Shown: one piece after another, positions 16,410-24,946 of the stretch | Layout of the letters: every line of letters starts with the position of its first letter | Numbering within the stretch: position 1 is the stretch's first letter | Assembly (NCBI RefSeq): GCF_000143845.1 | Contig: NC_014363.1 | Span: 295,186 to 359,185 of the forward strand | Source of the DNA: Olsenella uli DSM 7084 | Lineage (GTDB): Bacteria; Actinomycetota; Coriobacteriia; Coriobacteriales; Atopobiaceae | DNA: 64,000 nt | Reading direction: 5' to 3' | Position numbers and translations under genes: made by a program | Notes under the pieces: generated by a model | Told to the model about the DNA's origin: nothing | The model's database searches: none | What the model saw: the letters and a program-made list of their open reading frames with translations, nothing else

Positions 16410-16838
16410 ATGGATCGGAACAGCACCAACAAACCCGCTGGCAGCAGCATCCTTCGCGTGGCATCGATCATCTTGATCGTCTACGCCGTCATCACCCTCG
16501 TCTCGGGCCTGTTCATGATGATGGGCGTCTACATGGTTGCCGCTGACGCAGACGTCAACATTGCAACCGGCATTGCGGCCATCGTGGGCATCGTGGCCTT
16601 CCTTGGCGGTCTCCTCAACCTCTTCGTGGGCGTGGTGGGCTTCAGGGCCTCCAAGCGCAACGACAGGAACACACTGGCCCTTGTGCTGGGCGTCATCAGC
16701 GTGGTCTTTGGCATCTACGGCATCACCACCGCCATCGGCACCGGTGACGCGGGCTCCATCGCAAACGCCGTGGCAGGCATCATCCTGCCGGCGCTGTACC
16801 TCTATGGTGTCATCGAGACCAGAAGGCGCGTCGCCTAG
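16410..16838 (+). CDS. Small four-helix membrane protein
   Basis: 142 aa with four hydrophobic segments (~14-42, 50-78, 90-108, 118-134) and a short polar N-terminus. It resembles generic DUF-type four-TM proteins, and no function can be assigned. GGGAG lies 5-6 nt upstream of the ATG. It is a single-gene unit with its own copy of the recurrent motif upstream. Confidence 0.75.
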   Translation: MDRNSTNKPAGSSILRVASIILIVYAVITLVSGLFMMMGVYMVAADADVNIATGIAAIVGIVAFLGGLLNLFVGVVGFRASKRNDRNTLALVLGVISVVFGIYGITTAIGTGDAGSIANAVAGIILPALYLYGVIETRRRVA

Positions 16839-16991
16839 CGTCGATGCCCAGTTGCGCACCCGCGGGGTCGCTCGCCTACGGTTACCCTCCGCTCCCGCAT
16901 GGGGGCTAGCCGTTCCATCGTCCGTGCGGCGATAATCGGGGGAGTAAGGTCAGGACGGGGGAGAAGGGCCGGTTCCAAGGGGGAGTGTCCG

Positions 16992-18104
16992 ATGGAGACG
17001 AGGCCGTACGTTTCGTGGGAGCTCATGAACTCGTTCCTCACCGATGCGTTCAAGGGGTATGGCGTGCCCGAAAGGGATGCTGCCATCTGTGCGGACGTGT
17101 TGCTCGAGAGCGACCGTCGCGGCATCGAGAGCCATGGCTGCAACCGCTTCAAGCCCATCTACATCGACCGCATCAAGCGCGGCACGCTCCTGCCCAAGAC
17201 CAACCTCGAGGTCGTGAGGGAGACCCCCACCACCGTGGTGGCGGACGCACACGACGGCATGGGCATGGTCGCCTCGCACCGCGTGATGGAGATGCTCATC
17301 GGGAAGGCCAAGGACAGCGGCATGGCGGGCGGTGCCATCCGCAACTCCACGCACTATGGCATCGCGGGCTACTGGGCGACGATGGCGAGCAAGGAGGGAA
17401 TGATCGGGCTCACGGGCACCAACGCACGTCCCTCGATAGCCCCGACCTTCGGCGTGGAGAACATGATGGGCACCAACCCGCTCACGTTCGCGCTCCCCAC
17501 CGACGAGGAGTTCCCGTTCTGCATCGACTGTGCCACATCCATCGTGCAGCGTGGCAAGATCGAGTACTATGCACGAGAGGGAAGGCCCACGCCGGCAGGC
17601 ATGGTCGTGGCCGAGGACGGCTCCACCGTCACGGACTCCCAGCAGATCTTGGGAATGCTGGTGGATGGCACGGCGGCGCTCGCGCCTCTGGGCGGCGGTC
17701 CCGGTGACGAGATGTGCGGCTACAAGGGCTATGGCTACGCCGCGACGGTCGAGATCCTCTCGGCCGCGCTTGCGGGCGGCCAGTTCATGAAGGCGCTCAC
17801 GGGCGTGGCGCCCGACGGCTCGTCGCAGATGTACCACCTCGGGCACTTCTTCTTCGTGGTGGACCCGGACGCGTTCTGCGGGCGGGAGACCTTCCGCAAG
17901 ATCGCGGGCGACATCTGCCGTGAGCTGCGTGCCTCGAACAGGGCTCCCGGTTACGAGCGTATCTTTACGGCAGGCGAGAAGGAATACCTTGCGTGGCTGG
18001 ACCGCAAGGACAGGGGCGTGCCTGTCGGTGAGGCGGTGCAGAGGGAGTTCGTCCAGGTGCGAGACGAGCTGGGACTTCCGTATCGCTTCCCGTTCGAGAA
18101 GTAG
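16992..18104 (+). CDS. Ldh2-family malate/L-lactate/ureidoglycolate-type dehydrogenase
   Basis: 370 aa, typical for the Ldh_2 (MDH/LDH type 2) NAD(P)-dependent oxidoreductases. It shows the family signatures RRGIESHG near residue 45 (active-site His), NSTHYGIAGYW (~120-130) and PTFGVENMMGTNP (~155). The substrate is a 2-hydroxy acid, but its identity is not set by sequence. The start at 16992 has GGGAG 6-7 nt upstream. It is convergent with the B3/B4 gene and ends at a strong hairpin. Confidence 0.88.
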   Translation: METRPYVSWELMNSFLTDAFKGYGVPERDAAICADVLLESDRRGIESHGCNRFKPIYIDRIKRGTLLPKTNLEVVRETPTTVVADAHDGMGMVASHRVMEMLIGKAKDSGMAGGAIRNSTHYGIAGYWATMASKEGMIGLTGTNARPSIAPTFGVENMMGTNPLTFALPTDEEFPFCIDCATSIVQRGKIEYYAREGRPTPAGMVVAEDGSTVTDSQQILGMLVDGTAALAPLGGGPGDEMCGYKGYGYAATVEILSAALAGGQFMKALTGVAPDGSSQMYHLGHFFFVVDPDAFCGRETFRKIAGDICRELRASNRAPGYERIFTAGEKEYLAWLDRKDRGVPVGEAVQREFVQVRDELGLPYRFPFEK

Positions 18105-18132
18105 GCGGCAAACCGAGGGGCAGCCAGCATGT

Positions 18133-18165
18133 GGCCCCCAGGCGTTCTGCGGACGCCTGGGGGCC
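18133..18165. terminator. Bidirectional hairpin terminator
   Basis: A perfect 13-bp stem (18133-18145 with 18153-18165) between two convergent genes. Confidence 0.6.
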
Positions 18166-18219
18166 GAGGCCCCAAGCCCAGGATCGGGCACCACGACGAT
18201 CTAGCGCAGCCTGCCAGGC

Positions 18220-18918
18220 TCATTCCCGCAGTTCCAGCCCTTCTCCGGCGTGAACGACGTATGTCTCGAACTCCACGTCCGGCATGCATGTCACCAGGTC
18301 GTCTCGGATCCGTCCGAGCGCCTCCAGGCGATACCCGACGGACGTGTTGGCGTTGCCTTGGATGATGAAGATCGCGTTCCCCGTCTCGTCGTCGAACTTG
18401 TAGCGCTCGCCGTCGCGGACGTCGAGCCAGGCCATGATCCCCTCTGCGTCACGGTAGACGTAGTCCGTCTTGGCCACGTGCTTCTCCGTGGAGAGAATCG
18501 GGAGGAAGACGCCCTCCTCCTTGCTGACGGTGAACTCTATCCGCTCGTGAACCTTGTCGAGGTCGTGCCCGCCTATCGCCAGCAGAGAGCGCAGCGACTC
18601 CACGTTGTAGATGTCGATGATGCTGTTGATGTGCGGGATGGAACCGCGATGCTGGATGTTGCGTATGAGCGCGGGGACGGTGGGCGGGTTTCTCTTGGCG
18701 CTGCGCCCCACGCTCTGCAGCAGATCCCTGTAGCCCTGGACTACCGGGTGGTCGAGGACCTCGCTCATGTCGCAGCCCAGCGCCCAGTCCTCCATCTCCC
18801 TCTGCTTCTTCAGGAACGCATCGGGCAGGGGGGCCTTCGGGTCCACGTTTCTTGCCGTCCCGACCACAATGCTTTTGATTCCGAGCCCCGCAATGCTCTC
18901 GTTGGCTAACAGTCTCAC
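18220..18918 (-). CDS. B3/B4 tRNA-binding-domain protein
   Basis: 232 aa. It matches the stand-alone B3/B4 domain proteins related to the editing domain of phenylalanyl-tRNA synthetase beta chain (RNPPTVPALIRNIQHRG, then SIIDIYNVESLRS, then GNANTSVGYRLE). These are thought to act on aminoacyl-tRNA or free amino acids, but the exact reaction is not established. It begins at GTG 18918 with GGGAG upstream. A weak recurrent-motif copy lies ~72 bp before the start. Confidence 0.85.
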   Translation of the reverse strand: MRLLANESIAGLGIKSIVVGTARNVDPKAPLPDAFLKKQREMEDWALGCDMSEVLDHPVVQGYRDLLQSVGRSAKRNPPTVPALIRNIQHRGSIPHINSIIDIYNVESLRSLLAIGGHDLDKVHERIEFTVSKEEGVFLPILSTEKHVAKTDYVYRDAEGIMAWLDVRDGERYKFDDETGNAIFIIQGNANTSVGYRLEALGRIRDDLVTCMPDVEFETYVVHAGEGLELRE

Positions 18919-18989
18919 GGCAGCTCCCTTCGCCGACGCTTCTCAATGAGCGCCATTCGGTCTTGGGACGGCGGATGTGAGGTAATGGT

Positions 18990-19007
18990 ATCCCAAAATA
19001 CTTCGAG
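18990..19007 (-). promoter_or_regulatory. Weak recurrent motif site E
   Basis: The plus strand reads ATCCCAAAATACTTCGAG. It keeps the ATCCCAAA core and its spacing (~72 bp before the B3/B4 start) but not the right arm. Confidence 0.35.
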
Positions 19008-19067
19008 GCTCAGGACTGTCAGGACCTGGATGGACTGGCAGACGTTTGGTCTTGTGGTCGAGAACAG

Positions 19068-19853
19068 CTAACCTGCCTGATCCTGGGTCGTCTGTTGGGC
19101 TGGGAGGCCCTTGCGGAGCATGGCGGCGTAGGCATCCGGATCGCCCATTATCCGCTCGCAGTGTCCGAAGCCGGTCCATACCCTGAGGGTCGCGTTGGGG
19201 TATAGCCGGGGGATCACCTTCCGAGCACGGCTGAGGTCGAAGTCCCTCTCGCCATATGCGAAGGTGCACCGGCGTTGGACGTCAGGCGAGAGGGCGGGTG
19301 GTTCCACGTTGCCACAGTCATGCACGATGTTGCGAATGCTCAGCTCGCTCATGGCGATGAGGCTCTCGGCCATGGGTCGTGCCGCCTGGGGGCCATAGAG
19401 CTCGCCCATCTTGCGGATGGCGAGCTGGGGGTTGGCGGCTGCCCTTCTGTGCTTGCTCAGGAACATTCGTCTCACCACGGCTTCCTTCGCGCGTGCCCCG
19501 ACGAACATGCTCGTGCCCTCAAAGAAGAGGCGGTCGAATGTGAGGTCCGGGTACTTGAGGAGCTCGAGGAGGACGATGCCGCCAAGTGAGGCGCCAAAGC
19601 CGAGGGAGAGGTGCGTCTGCCCGTGCCCAATGAGCCAATCGCGGATCTGGTTGGCCTCCATGGCGGCCGAACGATATTCCGTGGAGGTTGCCTCTCCATG
19701 GGAGGAGAGGTCGGGAATCAGATAGTGGAGGTTGTTGCCCATCCTATCGGCTACGATGAGTCGCATGCCCTCCGCCGAGGAGAGCATGGGATGGATGAGC
19801 AGCGCCGTGGGAGCCTCGCTGCTGCTAGAAGGCGCGTATTCGTGCATCTTCAT
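19068..19853 (-). CDS. Alpha/beta-hydrolase family protein
   Basis: 261 aa. It has a hydrolase-like opening (ALLIHPMLSSAEGM), a nucleophile elbow-like GFGASLGG (~89-96) and a late GFGHCERIMGDP that supplies the His. The Ser nucleophile fits Gly-x-Ser-x-Gly only loosely (GASLG). It could be an esterase or a non-catalytic relative. The start at 19853 is preceded by GGAGACGCC. It is downstream of, and probably co-transcribed with, the PanE-like reductase 46 bp away. Confidence 0.75.
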   Translation of the reverse strand: MKMHEYAPSSSSEAPTALLIHPMLSSAEGMRLIVADRMGNNLHYLIPDLSSHGEATSTEYRSAAMEANQIRDWLIGHGQTHLSLGFGASLGGIVLLELLKYPDLTFDRLFFEGTSMFVGARAKEAVVRRMFLSKHRRAAANPQLAIRKMGELYGPQAARPMAESLIAMSELSIRNIVHDCGNVEPPALSPDVQRRCTFAYGERDFDLSRARKVIPRLYPNATLRVWTGFGHCERIMGDPDAYAAMLRKGLPAQQTTQDQAG

Positions 19854-19899
19854 GGCGTCTCCGACCTCGTTTCCGTAGGGGTTTCTGTTTGGCTTGCCG

Positions 19900-20868
19900 T
19901 CATGTCCCCCACCGCCTGCAGACCTCATTCCAGTTGCCCATCCGAGCGAGGAGAGCGTCCCAAGCGGGCATGGGGAAGTCTGGGGCGAGCCCTCGTATCC
20001 GCTCGAATCCCACCTCGAGGTCACGCATCTCGTCCGGGGCATGCCTGCAGTGGTCGTCCACGCAGAGCGTCCCTATCTTTGTGCGAGCCACGATCCATAC
20101 GACGGCAAGCCACATGCGGGTCTTGAGCCCTCCGTCGAGGAGCCCCTCGTTGCCTTCGGGTGCGACGGGGTGGCCGAGCCGTGCGAGGAGCGCATAGCCC
20201 TCACCCTGGGCGGCTACCATTTGGCGGAGCAGCTCGTGCGATGCCGCGCGTAGGTCGCAACCGCAGAGGTAGGAGACAAAGCACATTGGCAGCACTGCAG
20301 CGGCGTGATAGAGGAGCCAATCCTCGAAATCATGGGTCCAGTTGGGTCGATACCCGCCCGTGAACACACGGGCAAGAAGGTTCTTGTCGGAAGCCGTGGG
20401 CTCGCCATGGAGCGGTGCAACGTCGAGCCCCGTGGCACCCCATCGTACGCATTCGACATGGTCCGCCTTGCGGATGCCGGCGGTGCTTTGGAAGCCAAAG
20501 AGCACGCGCCTGGCATGTCCGTGCGACCTGAGCCGGTCGGCAAGCTCCTGGGCGCGCAGGTTGTTGCCGACAAGCACGAGCAGGTCCGCATCGATGCCCT
20601 CGAGCTGGTCGAGGGCGGCTATCTGCTGGTCCTGCCGCATGACGGAGAAGGCCACATCGAAGCGCTCGCCCTGGGGGATGCCATCGACCACATATGGGTG
20701 GTCGATGGTGGTCTTGTGCTGCACATGGTGGTGGATTACGAGTCCCCTGTCGCGGATGGTGTCACCCCACCGTCCCCGTGCGACCACGGTGACGGCGTTT
20801 CCCGCATCGCAGGCCGCGTGCGCCAGGTAACTCCCTATGACACCGATGCCGACAACGAGGACGTCCAT
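19900..20868 (-). CDS. Ketopantoate reductase-like (ApbA/PanE) oxidoreductase
   Basis: 322 aa. The N-terminus is a Rossmann dinucleotide site (VVGIGVIGSYLAHA). A C-terminal helical domain follows, as in PanE, which reduces 2-dehydropantoate with NADPH in pantothenate synthesis. The middle is divergent and the family's catalytic Lys is not obvious to me, so another 2-oxoacid substrate is possible. I chose ATG 20868 rather than GTG 20874 because GGGGAGAG then lies at proper distance. The hydrolase gene follows on the same strand. Confidence 0.75.
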   Translation of the reverse strand: MDVLVVGIGVIGSYLAHAACDAGNAVTVVARGRWGDTIRDRGLVIHHHVQHKTTIDHPYVVDGIPQGERFDVAFSVMRQDQQIAALDQLEGIDADLLVLVGNNLRAQELADRLRSHGHARRVLFGFQSTAGIRKADHVECVRWGATGLDVAPLHGEPTASDKNLLARVFTGGYRPNWTHDFEDWLLYHAAAVLPMCFVSYLCGCDLRAASHELLRQMVAAQGEGYALLARLGHPVAPEGNEGLLDGGLKTRMWLAVVWIVARTKIGTLCVDDHCRHAPDEMRDLEVGFERIRGLAPDFPMPAWDALLARMGNWNEVCRRWGT

Positions 20869-20947
20869 GGGCACGCTCTCCCCAGCGAGGCGTATGCTTA
20901 ATGCAGTAACATAAGGTTAACACTGATGGGATTGAAGGGGGAAGGTC

Positions 20948-21445
20948 ATGGCGAGGGGCGAGTCCAGTCACCTTCCCTATGCGGGCGTCGGACCCCTCTA
21001 CGTTGCCGCCATCATTGTGTTGACGGCAATGGGCGTGGCACTGAGCCAGCTTGGCCTCATCCCCCATACGGGCTGGCCGGTCCCGGTCGTTTTGCGTGTC
21101 GCTCTGGGCATCGTGCTGATTGCGCTTGGAATCGTGGTATGGCTCGCGGCGGTCCTCGGTGCGGGCATAGACGAAGGGATCCGCGAGAACCGCCTGGTGA
21201 CCACGGGCATCTACGCGTGGGTGCGAAACCCGATCTACGTGGCCTTTGGCATGGCGTGTACGGGAGCGATCGTGATGGCGGGCAACGTCTGGCTGCTCGT
21301 CCTGCCCCTCCTGTTCTGGGCGCTCCTCACGGCGCTCATGCGGCATACCGAGGAACGTTGGCTCCTGGACCTCCATGGCAGCGAGTATCGTGCGTACTGC
21401 AAGTGCGTCAACCGCTGCATCCCCTGGCCACCATGCTGGCGCTAG
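20948..21445 (+). CDS. Isoprenylcysteine carboxyl methyltransferase-like membrane protein
   Basis: 165 aa with four hydrophobic segments. The conserved C-terminal motif (LVTTGIYAWVRNPIYVA, then EERWLLDLHGSEYRAYC) is that of the ICMT/PEMT family, which transfers methyl groups from SAM at the membrane. Bacterial members are mostly uncharacterised and the substrate cannot be named. GGGGGAAGG precedes the ATG. It is divergent from the PanE-like gene. Confidence 0.85.
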   Translation: MARGESSHLPYAGVGPLYVAAIIVLTAMGVALSQLGLIPHTGWPVPVVLRVALGIVLIALGIVVWLAAVLGAGIDEGIRENRLVTTGIYAWVRNPIYVAFGMACTGAIVMAGNVWLLVLPLLFWALLTALMRHTEERWLLDLHGSEYRAYCKCVNRCIPWPPCWR

Positions 21446-21596
21446 GCCTGTCTGCCAAAGGTGCGCGTGAGGCTCCGTCAGCTCGGTCGCTTGGCCTATG
21501 CTGTGCCTCCCGCCTCCACCGCCCCTCTTCTCGCAGGCGATTCCGTCGGGGCGGGGTGATGGGCCATCGCCCCGCCCCGGTTACGCGTGCCTTGCG

Positions 21597-22376
21597 CTAC
21601 AGGTTGGCCTCCAACGCCCTCACGAGGAACTCCGTCCCGCCATCCCCGGCTGCGGCGTCGTAGTAGTCTCTGAAGCGTGGGTCATCCAGGTATCCACGCA
21701 CCAGCGCCAGGTGCGTCTCGCGGTCGTAGGCCTCGCCCCAGTGGATGCGTATCCAGCGCTCGTGCATGCGAGCGAGCTCCGCGGCCTCATCCCCCTTGGG
21801 GTCGTCCGACGCCATGGCAAGGCGCAGCTGCACCTTGATGGCCTCCTCGAGCAGGTCCTTCGCGTCCCATTCGTCGCGCGTGAGCGACATGATGCGCTCG
21901 TTGGTCGCATCGATGGCCGCGTTACCGTAGCGCTCGCGCGCTTCGATTCCGTACGTGCCCTCGAACTCCTTTAGGCTTTGGGCCTTGATGGCCCCGAATC
22001 TCTTCTCGTCGTCCATGTTCTCGATCCCTTCGATTGCCGCGATGGCTGTTTCCGTGCGGGCTATCGCGTCCGTCAGCGACTTCTCCTGCGCGCGCAGGGT
22101 CTTGAGGTGCGACTCGAGGGTATCCCGCAGGTTTGCCTGCGAGTCCTTGAGCAGGCGACGGATGGTCGTGAGGGGAAGGCTGCAGGCGCGCATCGCGAGT
22201 ATCTGCGACAGGCGCCTGACGTCGCGGGGGCCATAGGTGCGGTACCCGTTCTCCGCTCGAGTGGGCTCAAGGAGCCCCATGTCCTCGTAATGGCGGAGCG
22301 TGCGTGCACTCACGCCCGCCATCCGGGCCAACTGCCCCACGCTGTAGTGCCTTCCCGCTGGCCTCGACTCGTCCAT
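21597..22376 (-). CDS. MerR-family regulator with TipAS effector domain
   Basis: 259 aa. The N-terminal MerR winged HTH (YSVGQLARMAGVSARTLRHY, residues 11-30) is followed by a coiled-coil dimerisation helix (~80-115). A C-terminal ~140-residue TipAS/antibiotic-recognition-like domain contains MHERWIRIHWGEAYD. Such proteins sense drugs such as thiopeptides and activate their own and efflux genes. A pair of 21-bp direct repeats upstream may be its operator. No drug-efflux gene is adjacent. Confidence 0.9.
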   Translation of the reverse strand: MDESRPAGRHYSVGQLARMAGVSARTLRHYEDMGLLEPTRAENGYRTYGPRDVRRLSQILAMRACSLPLTTIRRLLKDSQANLRDTLESHLKTLRAQEKSLTDAIARTETAIAAIEGIENMDDEKRFGAIKAQSLKEFEGTYGIEARERYGNAAIDATNERIMSLTRDEWDAKDLLEEAIKVQLRLAMASDDPKGDEAAELARMHERWIRIHWGEAYDRETHLALVRGYLDDPRFRDYYDAAAGDGGTEFLVRALEANL

Positions 22377-22401
22377 GTCACACCCCCAAGGACATCATGG
22401 G

Positions 22402-22449
22402 GCTTTGCGTAACGAGAAGGTCAACGAGGCTTTACGCGACGAGAAGGCC
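22402..22449 (-). promoter_or_regulatory. Direct-repeat operator candidate of merR/tipA-like gene
   Basis: Two repeats of GCTTTRCGYRACGAGAAGG with a 27-bp period (22402-22422 and 22429-22449) lie 26-73 bp upstream of the start. On the minus strand TTGACC and CATGAT are separated by a long 19-bp spacer that overlaps one repeat, a typical MerR-activated promoter layout. Confidence 0.55.
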
Positions 22450-22603
22450 AAGGGGACGTCTGGACGTTGCTATGGGCGAGTGGTATAGGCGTGACCATGC
22501 GACCTCTACTGACAGCCTTAGGTTTTCTGATCTCCACCCCGAAGGCGTCTTGGGATGGGGCCGACGTGCTGCTTGGCCGAGGGGCCTGCCTGCCAGAGGT
22601 CTC

Positions 22604-23167
22604 TCACGCCTCCCAGATGTCCCGCTCCTCTCGGCTGGGAACCTGTCCCTTGGTGGCCTTCCTCCCTGCCCTGAACCCAAGGGCCAGGAAGACGATCCCG
22701 GACACCACGAAGAGGAAGCCAAACACGGCTGGGATCCAGAACGAGACGGGGCCCTCATGCCTGAGGAACGCCTGCATCAGGAACATGATGCCGAGCATGA
22801 TCTGCGAGAAACCGATCGCATAGAGGTGGGAGCTCCTCTTCTTGGCCTGCCGCTCGACGTCCTGTCGGTCGGTGTAGAGCGCGAAGGGCTCGCCCGACGC
22901 CTTCTTTCGCAGGTACACCCTGTCGGCGTACTCGGCGACTACGGAGGCGCCGGTCTGCTCGAGGAAGTCGAGGTAATCGCGCCTCCTCTCCTTCTCGGAG
23001 TATTGCGGGATGTCGACCTTGTATTGGAACGCCGCGGGGGACACGTCCTCGAACTCGTAGGTCCCGTTGCTGTAGGAGAGTAGCATCATGCCCTGTGCGC
23101 CCTGCTCGTTCAGCCACTTCTCCTCTTCGTTGATGTCGAGGAAGGCCTTCTTGACCCTAGTCTTCAT
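22604..23167 (-). CDS. DUF2812-family membrane protein
   Basis: 187 aa. A cytosolic N-terminal part has the DUF2812 hallmark (EEEKWLNEQGAQGMMLLSY). Two C-terminal hydrophobic segments (~115-135 and 142-165) follow, then a basic tail. DUF2812 proteins are nearly always encoded with a PadR regulator, as here: the start codon overlaps the padR stop by 4 nt (ATGA). The pair is thought to form an envelope-stress or drug-sensing unit, but the activity is unknown. Confidence 0.88.
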   Translation of the reverse strand: MKTRVKKAFLDINEEEKWLNEQGAQGMMLLSYSNGTYEFEDVSPAAFQYKVDIPQYSEKERRRDYLDFLEQTGASVVAEYADRVYLRKKASGEPFALYTDRQDVERQAKKRSSHLYAIGFSQIMLGIMFLMQAFLRHEGPVSFWIPAVFGFLFVVSGIVFLALGFRAGRKATKGQVPSREERDIWEA

Positions 23168-23490
23168 GACAACTCCCCCTTCAGCTTGCGTGCGTTTTCC
23201 AGCAGCTCTTCCAGTCTCTTGACGTCGCGCTCGAAGACCCGCCGTCCCTCGTCGGTGATGACGTACTCCTTCTTCCTGCCGTCCATCCGCCCTTCGAGCG
23301 GCGTGACCCAGCCCTTCTTCTGCAGGGTCTCCAGCGCTCCGTACAGCGTTCCGGCCCCAGGGCTCACACGATGGTCGGTCATCTCGCCTATGTCCTTCAT
23401 CAGGGCGTATCCGTGGGCTGGATGGTGAAGCCTCAGCAGGATGTAGAAGACCGTCTCCGTTAGCGCTCCCTGGTTTGCCGAACCTCCCAT
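23164..23490 (-). CDS. PadR-family transcriptional regulator
   Basis: 108 aa, a short PadR (subfamily 2-like) winged helix with HPAHGYALMKDI, SPGAGTLYGALETL and GRKKEYVITDEGRR. It is a repressor that typically controls its own operon. It is translationally coupled to the DUF2812 gene. AT-rich palindromes 65-90 bp upstream are candidate operators. Confidence 0.92.
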   Translation of the reverse strand: MGGSANQGALTETVFYILLRLHHPAHGYALMKDIGEMTDHRVSPGAGTLYGALETLQKKGWVTPLEGRMDGRKKEYVITDEGRRVFERDVKRLEELLENARKLKGELS

Positions 23491-23554
23491 GCCGACCTCC
23501 TTTCCGAGCGTGCGTTTCTCCCTACTCCGTACGTGCCGTCACTACTACTTTCTC

Positions 23555-23581
23555 CGATATATCGTTAAACGTAATATAACG
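23555..23581 (-). promoter_or_regulatory. AT-rich palindromes upstream of padR
   Basis: CGATATATCG (23555-23564, perfect) is fused to CGTTAAACGTAATATAACG (23563-23581, CGTTA/TAACG ends). This is the only AT-rich block in the area and a likely PadR operator/promoter. Confidence 0.5.
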
Positions 23582-23759
23582 ACATCCGTAATAGTCGTCA
23601 AGGACCTTTTTGAAAAAAATAGCCAGCGTTCTCAGGTTGCGCACCGTTTTACTTGCTCAAGAGGTAGGTGAGAGAAGGAGCTCGGGCGCTTTGTGGGGAA
23701 CATCGATGCGGTCGCTGCGGTGTGTGGGTCATCTCGTGGTGAGGAGGGCGATCTCCCGC

Positions 23760-23930
23760 ATGTGCGTTAGCAAGTCCACCATTGCCGTCACCGTCGTGCT
23801 GCTGATCCTGGGTGCCATTGCCTGGATACCAATCGTGCTTGGGCTTGGGGCCTTGGCCGCGGTGGCGTGTCTCACCATATGGGTGCTCGTCGCGAGCCTC
23901 TGGCTGGCAGATGTCTCTCCGATGGGTTAG
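23760..23930 (+). CDS. Small two-helix membrane protein
   Basis: 56 aa. After MCVSK it is almost wholly hydrophobic, with two adjacent transmembrane segments (~6-26 and 29-50), and ends ADVSPMG. GGAGGG lies 10-11 nt upstream. Too short for family assignment. It could be a genuine small protein or a chance frame in GC-rich DNA. Confidence 0.4.
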   Translation: MCVSKSTIAVTVVLLILGAIAWIPIVLGLGALAAVACLTIWVLVASLWLADVSPMG

Positions 23931-24244
23931 GCACTTCTTCTCGAAGGCTCGCGCAGACGGAGCAACGTCTGGGGGTTGCGGTCACCCCTTGGGATATGGA
24001 CAAGGGGGTGGAAGTCGTTTGCCGTTCTCGGCGGTGCGATCATTGGGGTAGGCCTTGTGGCGGTTGCCACATCCGACAGCTTCCCGCGGAAAGCCGTCGG
24101 TTTCCGAGAAGTTCCAGGTAGGCGTGTTGCAGGTCTAGCAGCTTTCTGCGGGGAGTCGTTGGCTTCCCTGCCTGCTGTAGGGTGACGCGGTGAGCGTCGG
24201 ACCCGTCGCTCCTGGCGGGTTCGGCCCTGTTGCTGACGGCTTGC
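23931..24244. other. Gap without a convincing gene; decayed tandem repeat
   Basis: The 314 bp hold no supported gene. A 28-nt direct repeat (24078-24105 and 24140-24167, period 62) differs only by transitions. A frame through this region encodes one transmembrane-like stretch (WKSFAVLGGAIIGVGLVAV), which may be a remnant of a membrane protein. Confidence 0.4.
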
Positions 24245-24946
24245 CTACAACTCTCGACGAGCATACAGCTGCACCGTAATCAGCATGCTGACGAGGTGCA
24301 GCACGAGCGCAATCACGACCACTCCCACAACGAGCGGAAGGACGGATCCGCCACCTTCGATCATCGCGACGATATCGGCCATGGCGGCGGACAGCGGACC
24401 GTCGTTGCCGACGAGCGTGCCACCGCCCACAAACAAGAGGCATAGCACCACGGGGACCAGGCGCACCGCGCGGGTGAGTCCGGACCTCATGCCCAGGGGG
24501 AACATCACGTCCACCATGACAAGGACCGCCGCGACACTGAGTGCCGGTACGGCCCATATGGTCTTGTGGGTCTCCTCCGTGAGGACGAGCGGGGCAAGGT
24601 ACGAGTCTGCTCCCAGCGTGGAGGCGACGGCAGAGAGAGCGCATGCGACGGCGGCACCGAGTAGGGCTGACAGGATGGCGACGGCGAGCGATGCCAGGTA
24701 GCGTCCCACCACCACGTTCTGGCGGCTTATGGGTAAGGTGAGGCGAAAGCCCTGCCATCCGTTCGCCTCATCGTAGGCAAGCGTCGAGAAGACGTAGGAC
24801 ATGAGGGTCATTGCCGGGACCGCTCCTCCTGTGGCGACGGATTGGGTCGCAACGGAGACAAAGACGCTCACCAGGGTCGAGACTGCCAAGAGCTGGGCGA
24901 GAAGGCGTCCCGTTGCCGTCAGCTCCGCTTGGATCGTGGTCCTCAT
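24245..24946 (-). CDS. ABC transporter permease (ABC-2 type)
   Basis: 233 aa with six hydrophobic segments and a short cytosolic N-terminus, an ABC-2-type permease. The segment TLPISRQNVVVGRYLASL is typical of the family. It is the membrane partner of the ATPase encoded immediately upstream (4-nt overlap). Start at 24946 with GGGAGAGG upstream. The operon is headed by a GntR/YtrA-type regulator, so export of, or resistance to, an envelope-active compound is likely. Confidence 0.85.
   Translation of the reverse strand: MRTTIQAELTATGRLLAQLLAVSTLVSVFVSVATQSVATGGAVPAMTLMSYVFSTLAYDEANGWQGFRLTLPISRQNVVVGRYLASLAVAILSALLGAAVACALSAVASTLGADSYLAPLVLTEETHKTIWAVPALSVAAVLVMVDVMFPLGMRSGLTRAVRLVPVVLCLLFVGGGTLVGNDGPLSAAMADIVAMIEGGGSVLPLVVGVVVIALVLHLVSMLITVQLYARREL

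Noticed and set aside
24078-24167. A degenerate 28-nt tandem repeat as a CRISPR remnant.
   Set aside because: Only two copies with several mismatches and no spacer pattern or cas genes. It reads more like decayed duplicated coding DNA.
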